Below are positions 55,701 to 64,000 of a stretch of 64,000 nt of DNA, one piece after another; position 1 is the stretch's first letter; every line of letters begins with the position of its first letter. The stretch is from assembly GCA_947568835.1 (NCBI GenBank), contig OX387607.1, forward strand, positions 4,402,001 to 4,466,000, given 5' to 3'. Below the pieces are notes generated by a model. That model was given only the letters and a program-made list of their open reading frames with translations, made no database searches and was not told the origin of the DNA. The position numbers and the translations under genes are program-made. The stretch is from Protonemura montana (taxonomy: Eukaryota > Arthropoda > Insecta > Plecoptera > Nemouridae).

Positions 55701-57192
55701 AAATAAGAAAAAATGCTTCACAATTACATAATTTATTATGGTGAAGAAAGCAAACAATTTTCACTTTTCGCTTTCGCTATATGGCTAGCACACATAGGCG
55801 AGTAGAGTGTTTTACTTTTATCTCTTTTATAGTCACGCCTTTGCATCAGGTTTCTTTATAGCTAAGGGGTAAAGATACCGTGATAATAAACGGAAGAGGG
55901 TTGAAAATAAGTGCTAAAGATTGTGTTAGGTGAAATTAGATTCCATTTCTGTCTCGCTTGTTTAGATATAGAGAAGATATTCAAATTCAGTACTCGATAA
56001 TAAATCTATTTCAGGGTATTTTAGCGTAACATGTTATTTTCATTACATTATCTAAGCTTACGGGTTATTTACAATGCTTAAGTTAGCATTAAAGAGATGG
56101 CAAATTAGGTAGGAGCGGAAATAACTATTGTTTATTGTATTTTTCTCGTTTCATATGGCATTTTTCACTCAACAGCGAGTATACTTTAAAATTCAACGAT
56201 CGCCAAAACAACGTGCGTTTTGTTATTATTTTCTGTCATGTCAAAGATAATTGTTACAAAATTCGTGTCCGCCCTATCACGGCCGTGCAAAATCGAATTG
56301 CAAGAATACAATTTCATTGTTCTCGTATAATTGTCCATTATTAAATTTCCGTTTTTCATCCTGTACAACGCGGAGGGTTCGAATCGAATGCTTTTTGATG
56401 AGCGTTATGTGAGTAATCTAAATTAGCACCGACGTATGTCAATTTTACCGAAAATTGTCCAATTTAAAACCACTTTTGCTGATAGGGCACGATGGTGCTC
56501 ATACTTTCAACCTATACAGCCTTTTGGTATAGGAACCAATACACAAATTATCAAACTTTGCGAAGGGGAGGCTTAGTTTTAATTAAGGGGAATGGTCTGG
56601 GTGGATCACGCAAAATGTCCCAAAAACCAATTTACAAAACTGTTTTCCCTTTAAGCAATGAGCAAGACAAGATTTTCATAAATCACTTTATTACGTTCTA
56701 TTTAAAGTGAAATCATACATTCAAAAATATGGCCGTTGAAATTACATCTATAGATTCTGATAGAATTATCAGTGTGTGTCATCAATCAAAATTATTTGCC
56801 GTCAACAAGCGGCCGATTTGTATACGAAATGATGTTATCAATCATTGATCTCACTACAATAACATTCTGTTTGAGATCATCGTCATGTTAATATAATTCA
56901 CAATGGCGTCGGCAGTGACTGCACAATATGCTCTCTATATGTAAACTCTACAAGAGAATAATCGTGATTGCAGTTACAATCAGACCACCTTGTTGCTATT
57001 GACAATGTTAATTTCAACAATGTTGAGTCAATTTTGTGTGATCTATATTGTTACACAATTCTCATTATGGAATCCGTGCATTATTTTGATGCATAATGGG
57101 ATTTAATTTTTGAAAAATGTTGTGCAAATGGTTATTTCTGACCCGTTTGAGTTTAAACCTGGACGTAAATCTTAAAGCAAGCAAAGGGGGTC
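46791..57192. other. Gene-poor region
   Basis: Nothing coding is recognised. It contains a 16-bp perfect hairpin at 48005-48040. GC-rich patches with short open frames on both strands occur at 49,600-49,850, 51,200-51,550 and 51,970-52,200; none shows a known domain. The remainder is AT-rich unique-looking sequence. Confidence 0.5.
48005..48040. repeat. Perfect 16-bp inverted repeat, 4-base loop
   Basis: GCCGGCACAGGTGAGC, loop CATT, then its exact reverse complement. GC-rich in an AT-rich context, similar in style to the hairpin at 88-147. Confidence 0.9.
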
Positions 57193-57204
57193 CAAATCTA
57201 ACAA

Positions 57205-57649
57205 ATTGATTGATTATTGAGGTTAACCGACGCAAATTTTTGACAACAGGACATGTGGCACTGATCTAATGGCGTCGGCGAATGAATGGGTGATGATGAT
57301 GAGGATGACGATCAATTTAAACTAGCCTAGAAGGGAGGGGGAGGAACTCGGTGTCAGCACGTAGCCTGCTCCTGTCGAATAGCACCAAGGGGACCACTTG
57401 CTTAACGCCTTTTCCGAAAGACGGCACAACTCGAACAGCATTATTCATCCACAAATCCATGCTGTCGAGAGGTTGATAAGCAAGGCGATTGAAGTTGCTT
57501 TACTAACTTTCATCCCTCTAACCTCTCTCTCGAACAGAACTGATCATGTGTATGATGGTCACTCATCCAATACCTGACCCAGCGCTGTGATGCTTGACTT
57601 TGGTGATCTCATGAGAACTGGTATTTCCAACACGCCAAACCGTTCGGTG
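57205..57649 (-). mobile_element. 5S rRNA-derived SINE, copy 7, with target-site duplication
   Basis: Full length, head at the right (AACACGCCAAACCGTTCGGT), 5S-like part, GATGATGATGAGGATGACGA stretch and tail AATCAATCAAT on the minus strand. It is flanked by CAAATCTAACAA (57193-57204) and CAAATTTAACAA (57650-57661), 11 of 12 identical, a typical LINE-mediated target duplication that fixes both ends of the family. Confidence 0.93.
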
Positions 57650-57661
57650 CAAATTTAACAA

Positions 57662-60553
57662 TGTAGGAGATCTCAATTAGGTTTTTTGCCGGTACCGGAA
57701 TCTCTAAAATCAGCTCACATCACTCACTGCACTCAAGGCAGCTGCGGACGCAGCGGGTGCACTGCTCTTTCGTGATAAAATTTAAACCGAAATACCCTTG
57801 GTTCCATTCTGGTAATTGAAAGTATCTCCAACAGCGACTAAAATATTAACAGTGAACTTTTTAGGATATTTTGATGGGAAAGTGAAATACTTTCGGCAGG
57901 AAATTGAATACTTACACCGGAAATAAGATCATTGCTCGGCAGAAACGGAAAGAGTTTTATCAGTCGACTTGGTTCGCCAGACGTAAGTCGGTGTCTACTT
58001 GAACTTCTAGGTTCTCTGAACAGATTTTCCTTTACCTTCATTACCCATCCGCGGGTTTGTTTTAAAATAACCTGCGGTTCCATTACGAAGTAGCTTGTAG
58101 ATCTTAGAAGATTATCTCAGAAATAGCAAAATAAATTATCATCTGGTTTCCTATTGGAAGCAAGCGAGCTTTTTAATAAAGCAAACTAATTCTAGAATAC
58201 AAAGGACCTCACGTTCGTCAAAACGTAATCCAACAGATCCGTTCTCCAACTCAAATTTCTCCGTTGTGGCTTATACGATTTCGTGAGATTTGTAATTTGT
58301 ATTAACAGTCGGCTTGCCCAAGCAATGTTGCACAATCGGAAACTTGATGCTATCTTTAGCCTCTCGTACCTACCGCTTGCATCGCAAGAGCAGTTGCAAG
58401 TGCAGTTATTGTCATATGTAAATCATATTCTTGCATTAAGCTGCATATTTGAGACAAAGGAGAGACTATATGTCTTTGTCAAGATGATTTAATCGCTATA
58501 GTTCGTTCACTGGAAAATACTTCCGAGCTATGAAATCGTAACTCAAGTGCTTTGCAGCGCAAGGTCTGATCAAAATTCAGGAAATTCGTTTCCATGAAAT
58601 AAATTCGATAAGAAATTCAGCGGTGCTTCAAAGAAATTGGATTGTTTATAAGCCAGGAGTTTGGAAGTTGTATGAGCTTTATTTTGAAGCCATTTTTCAT
58701 ACAAATGAGGCACAAAACAAAGACGAGTTTTCTGTGCTTCAGAAAAATGGAACAAATCAAGAAAATACATGAGGAATTCACTGACTTTTAGATCAAATTC
58801 CATTGCATAGTGACAAAGCATCAGCCCACCTCTAGATGTCACGAAAATAGATTCAGTTTACCTGCGTTTGTTAAAAAAAAATAAGATAATAATTCTCAGC
58901 AAACACAATTCTCACAATGTGTATTAATTTAATCATCGTTCCGGATTGCGATAAAATACCGCTAGAGGGCAGGCCAGTAATTTATAGAGAAACACTCAGC
59001 CCATCCTCGATGGCTAATTATTATGCCACCACTGTTCTGTTAGGGCAAACTTATTAATCTAATTTTCCAATATGGCTGCAGCTCGGATTAAGCTTTAGTG
59101 CCAAGGCTGCTGCCGATGCTGTAATGGCGTACACGGATTAGTAAATCAGATTGTTAGGTAGACGCTCCAGATTCAATATTGGCTTTGGTTGCGTACGAAA
59201 TTTATATTAGTTGACCGTTTCATGCGTATACAGCTTCAGGGTAGAGCACGCGAGGGAATTTGGTCTAAAATCTAAGAGCTGATCATGTTTTGATGATTGG
59301 GTTAGAGAAGCGGCCTGCTAGATGTCAAAGTAAGCATAATTTGAACGATAATTGTGTACTGTAAAGGTGAACAAGGCTTTCGATTCAAAATAGGTATATG
59401 CAAGATCAAAGGGTCCTTGCTAAAGCTGCCATAGCGTATAATCACATAAGCTTTTAAGCATAGCATTGCAAAAAGAGACAAAAAGTAGTGTGGTAAGGCT
59501 TCTGTCACAGGAGTTGTCACAATTTGTAAACGTCATATTTCTTTTCCCTATTCACCTTTATTGTCTTGTGTGCCGCGCCTATAGCTGAAGCACTATGCGC
59601 ACAACAAATCTATGCTTATGTAAATAAGTAACACCCCTGAGACGCACGTGAAACGCACGTGAAAGCGACAATGCATGCATAGATTTGAATATTCCCTAGA
59701 TGCTCTAGTACTGGTGAAGATTACATCGTTTATCATAGTTAAAGCTTTCGAATGGACATTTTTTGCATTTTGCGCGTCACCCTTTGCGGAAGAGACAATT
59801 TGACTAATAACTTCTGTGACTGTAATCACTTTTGATAGGGAGTTTCCCCGATGACAATATTTTATGGAGTAGGAGGCACTGCGAGCTGCTGTTTGTGCCA
59901 TTTCGTGGCGTAGAAGTGGGCTTTATCGCAAAAACTTTTGGTCGTAAATGTGAAACGCAGCCTGACTCTTTTTTTGAAGTAGAAAAATTAAAAGTTTATA
60001 ACGAATAAAGCTTCAAATCTGGAAACTTAACATCGATTTTATTGATGAGCGTAGCAAGAGAAGAAAACGATACTCGATTTTGGTACCAAAAAAAGCATAC
60101 GGGGCCACTCTTTTCAAAAAAATTTAAAAAAAATAAAGAAGAAAAATAAATACGTATCTCTACAACGCAACTAAAATTGCATTGCGAAGCCCAAATTATA
60201 TAAACGCCAACTTTGTACAATTTGTAATAATTTATTGTGAGAGCGTAAAGATTTTTGCAAGACTGAGGCTTCGTATTTATAGGTGACATTAACATGGGTG
60301 AAAATTCCCCACTAGCTTCATTCAGCGTAGCGCACTTTCAACTACATATACCATCTACTTGTACAAACTGTTATTTCATTTCACATGAGACACGGCGAGT
60401 GGAACTAGGGCTGTCAAAATAGTGTCAAGCTAATATAGAAGTAACAGATTCAGAGCTCGGAACTATACCTCAGGGCGGTGGGAAATGTTTGCGCACTGTA
60501 TTCTCGGATCCAGCAATTTCAAGCGACTTCCACTTTACGCACTATTTCTTAGA
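57662..60553. other. Region without recognised genes
   Basis: AT-rich sequence with open frames up to about 100 codons on both strands, none with a recognisable motif. No repeat family of the window was seen here. Confidence 0.5.
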
Positions 60554-61199
60554 GTCTACAGTCTAGCCCGTGAGAGAAGATACCAGCACAAGGATTGTCC
60601 TCTGCATTGCTACAGTCTAGCCCGTGAGAGAAGATACCAGCACAAGGACTGTCCCCTGCATTGCTACAGTCTAGCCCGTGAGAGAAGATACCAGCACAAG
60701 GACTGTCCCCCAGCATTGCTACAGTGAAGCCTGTGAAAGAAGATACCAGCACAAGGACTGTCCCTGCATTACTACAGTCTAGCCCGTGAGAGAAGATACC
60801 AGCACAAGGACTGTCCCCTGCATTGCTACCGTCCAGCATGTGAGAGAAGATACCAGCACAAGGACTGTCCCCTGCATTGCTACAGTCTAGCCCGTGAGAG
60901 AAGATACCAGCACAAGGACTGTCCCCTGGATTGCTACAGTCTAGCCCTTGAGAGAAGATACCAGCACAAGGACTGTCCCCAGCATTGCTACAATGTCTAG
61001 CCCGTGAGAGAAGATACCAGCTCAAGGACTGTCCCCTGCATTGCTACAGTCTAGCCCGTGAGAAATGATACCAGGCACAAGGACTGTCCCCCAGCATTGC
61101 TACAGTCTAGCCCGTGAGAGATGATACCATGGCACAAGGACTGTCCCCTGCATTGCTACAGTCTAGCCCGTGAGAGATGATACCATGGCACAAGGACTG
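60554..61199 (-). repeat. 54-bp minisatellite array 2 (about 12 units)
   Basis: Same unit as 24299-24750 on the opposite strand (GTCTAGCCCGTGAGAGAAGA, then TACCAGCACAAGGACTGTCC). The rightmost units differ (AGATGATACCATGGCACAAG), suggesting expansion of a variant at that end. It also stays open in frame (158 codons), which is an artefact of the 54-bp period. Confidence 0.9.
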
Positions 61200-61649
61200 G
61201 CTATCAACTCATAGCCACTCTCATATCAACAAACTCATGATTAACATTTTAGTTCTGATTTCAGTGGCGAGATTTCAAAATACTGAGCTGGAAAACGATT
61301 CTCATGATTTTTCAAATTGGTAGACATTTTTTTTATAATGACCTGAAATAAAAAACATCTTCGCTGCTTTGGAGCAGAAGAGAAATGGCTGAAATCTGTT
61401 GAAATAATGTGTAGTGTTTTTAGAAATGACAGTTGACTCGCATGTCACTCCGAAAATACCGGTGGCGCCTCTGCCGGGAAATGGTGATCTCTCGCTGAAC
61501 GGAGTATAACTGCCACGTCACAACAGGCTATGACACCGGATTATGAAATAAACGCATGCACTGGAAGCTGCAATTGTTTTATGCGAAGATAGTGAGATCC
61601 ACGCTGAAAATATTGTTTTCCGCCCGGGGTGAAATTTAATCAAGAACAA

Positions 61650-62716
61650 TTAACCTTATATAAAAGCCTTAATTTTGCGATGTTCAACTTTTTAGTTTGT
61701 ATCTGACCAGCTGACCAGCTGACCAGCTGGGGTAACATTTTTCTGTACATGTTGATTTAAATTGCGAAATTTGGTTAAAAACGTGTGCAATTGGGTTATA
61801 ATTGTTCAAAATTAAAATCTCTATCCTATTGTGACACTTTGAGGGTGATTTGAAAGCGTTTTTTTGGTGAAATATTGATAATTGTGTTTGAAATTTCCTG
61901 CCTAGGAAAATTGGAGCCATGTCTCACAGTTCGATTTTTATTTCATTCAAAACTTGCCTTTAAATGACCTGCAGCAGTTTGGTAATACTGTTTATGCATG
62001 CCTATGAAAGTTATTGAAGAAATTGAGCACAAACGCTGTTATTTACGTTCGTTTTAAGTGAAATAGAAATAATTTTGCAAAAAGTTTGACAGATGCATTC
62101 ATTTGTTTGGTTTTTTGACCACTGCAGGGTGAACGAATTCTTGAACTTATCTTTGCGGCAGTGCATTCAGGATATTCAAACGTCAAAAAGGATTAGAACA
62201 TCAAATACTTTTTAGAAACCAGTCAAACATTGCTGGGAATAATTTTAAATCTTACATGACTTCAGAGCACGACCCAACGCGACATTTATACGGTGATTTG
62301 ATGGGATTTTCGTTTTGAATTTTATTTAAAACTGGCTGGCAAGGGAAGGTTTTGACAGTTCTCAAACAATGTCAAACAACTTAATTACCAAAGAAACTTA
62401 CATTTTGTCAATTTAAGGTGCTTATCCATTCATTTAACAGGTTTTTAGTCAGATCTGGTGGAGATGTAAAAGGTATTTCACAAGTTTCACTCTCTAAGAT
62501 ATATTTCACGGAAATCTTTTGACAGCCAACGTCGTTTGTTTTCGAAATTGTCATCGTGGTCACTTTGGAATTCACAGAGTTTCCTCAATGCAGTGACCCA
62601 GAGTGAAATAAGCGGCAAATTTCAAATAAAATAAATGGGGGTACTTTTGGTTGTGGTCCCCAAAATGCACACTCCCTCAAAATCTTAAGGTGCCGTTAGG
62701 CATCGGGTTCTGCTAG
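61650..62716. repeat. 1.07-kb direct duplication, left copy
   Basis: Runs from TTAACCTTATATAAAAGCCT to GGCATCGGGTTCTGCTAG, immediately followed by the right copy. Compared with it, this copy carries extra GACCAGCTG units (three in a row near 61710-61730). No open frame of note. The CTAG-T end is suggestive of, but not proof of, a Helitron-like terminus. Confidence 0.9.
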
Positions 62717-63785
62717 TTAACCTTATATAAAAGCTTTAAAATTGCGATGTTCAACTTTTTAGTTTGTATCTGGCTGGGGTAACATTTTTCTGTACATGTC
62801 GTTTTAAATTGCGAAATTTGGTTAAAAACGTGTGCAATTGGGTTATAATTGTACAAAATTAAAATCTCTATCCTATTGTGACACTTTGAGGGTGATTTGA
62901 AAGCGTTTTTTTGGTGAAATATTGATAATTATGTTTGAAATTTCCTGCCTAGGAAAATTGGAGCCATGTCTCACAGTTCGATTTTTATTTGATTCAAAAC
63001 TTGCCTTTTACTCACCCGCAGCAACTCGGTAATACTGTTCATGCATGCCTATGAAAGTTATTGAAGAAATTGAGCCCAAACGCTGTTATTTACGTACGTT
63101 TTACGTGAAATATAAATAATTTTGCAAAAAGTTTGACAGATGCATTCATTTGTTTGGTTTTTTGACCACTGCAGGGTGAACGAATTCTTGAACTTATCTT
63201 TGCGGCAGTGAATTCAGGATATTTAAACGTCAAAAAGGATTAGAACATCAAATACTTTTTAGAAACCAGTCAAACATTGCTGGGAATAATTTTAAATCTT
63301 ACATGACTTCAGAGCACGACCCAACGCGACATTTATACGGTGATTTGATGGGATTTTCGTTATGAATTTTATTTAAAACTGGCTGGCAAGGGAAGGTTTT
63401 GACAGTTCTCAAACAATGTCAAACAACTTAATTACCGAAAAAACTTACATTTTGTCAATTTTAAGTGCTTATCAGTTCATTTAACAGGTTTTTAGCCATA
63501 TCTGGTGGAGATGTAAAAGGTATTTCACAAGTTTCACTCTCTAAGAAATATTTCACGGAAATCTTTTGACAGCCAACGTCGTTTGTTTTCGAAATTGTCA
63601 TCGTGGACACTTTGGAATTCACAGAGTTTCCACAATGCAGTGACCCCAAGTGAAATAAGCGGCAAATTTCAAATAAAATAAATGGGGGTACTTTTGGTTA
63701 AGGTCCCATTAGAGCCTTTACATTTAAACCAAAATGCACAATCCCTCAAAATAATAAGGTGCCGTTAGGCATCGGGTTCTGCTAG
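62717..63785. repeat. 1.07-kb direct duplication, right copy
   Basis: Very similar to the left copy over the whole length (scattered substitutions), with a ~28-base insertion near 63700-63728 (CCATTAGAGCCTTTACATTT) and without the extra GACCAGCTG units. It ends at the same GGCATCGGGTTCTGCTAG, after which the sequence becomes unique. Confidence 0.9.
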
Positions 63786-64000
63786 TGTCAATATTAAACT
63801 GCTTCGTCGACGAAAGCAAAGTTTAATCGATCAGACTCCTTCTTGGAATGTGAAAGTTGAATCCAGACCTTGAATCTGCATTTAATAATGAAGGAGTCAG
63901 GCTCGATTCGGGATTCTACGCTTGATTGTTCGCTCATCGCAATCAAATGATTAAATTTAAATATGATGAAATCACGGAATGGTAATATTAAATTAGCCCC
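63786..64000. other. Right edge, nothing recognised
   Basis: AT-rich sequence with short GAAGGAGTC/GACTCCTTC inverted words at about 63834 and 63890; no gene or repeat assignment. Confidence 0.4.

Overview
The window looks like a stretch of an arthropod, most likely insect, nuclear genome. It is AT-rich, has multi-kilobase introns with GT-AG boundaries, is crowded with SINEs, DNA-transposon relics and minisatellites, and has no long uninterrupted ORF. The species cannot be named from the sequence alone.

The one protein-coding gene I can support lies on the minus strand between 35,079 and 1,922. It is a seven-coding-exon biogenic-amine GPCR whose splice phases fit end to end and give a 446-residue product. 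It has every class A landmark: D2.50, C3.25, D3.32, DRY, W4.50, S5.42/S5.46, a CWLPFF motif in TM6, W7.40 and NPFIY in TM7. The TM2-TM4 wording is what I remember of insect tyramine receptor 2 (TyrR/TAR2), so I call it TyrR-like. A 101-bp exon coding part of intracellular loop 3 (10,022-10,122) was found only because the flanking exon phases demanded it.

Region by region on the plus strand: 1-1,921 is the 3' UTR and downstream flank, with a 27-bp hairpin and a decayed in-register duplicate of the last-exon code. 1,922-2,709 holds the last two exons. 2,710-34,892 holds the other exons separated by introns of 4-8 kb. The introns carry six of seven copies of a 5S-rRNA-derived SINE, several copies of a tRNA-like element with inverted-repeat arms (one collapsed into a 52-bp-arm palindrome), a 1.16-kb pogo-like element with a relic zinc-finger tail, a GATA-motif-rich segment and a 54-bp minisatellite. 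34,893-35,079 is the first coding exon. 35,080-64,000 is upstream or far-5'-intron DNA with no recognisable coding exon. It holds another 5S SINE with a clear target-site duplication, a second array of the 54-bp minisatellite in the opposite orientation, two members of a dispersed repeat and, at the right edge, a recent head-to-tail duplication of a 1.07-kb unit.

I see no operon-like, CRISPR, viral or toxin system. The most interesting points are the reconstructed receptor gene with its hidden loop exon, a SINE sitting 17 bp from a splice donor together with an inverted SINE pair around exons 2-3, and the tRNA-like inverted-arm element family.
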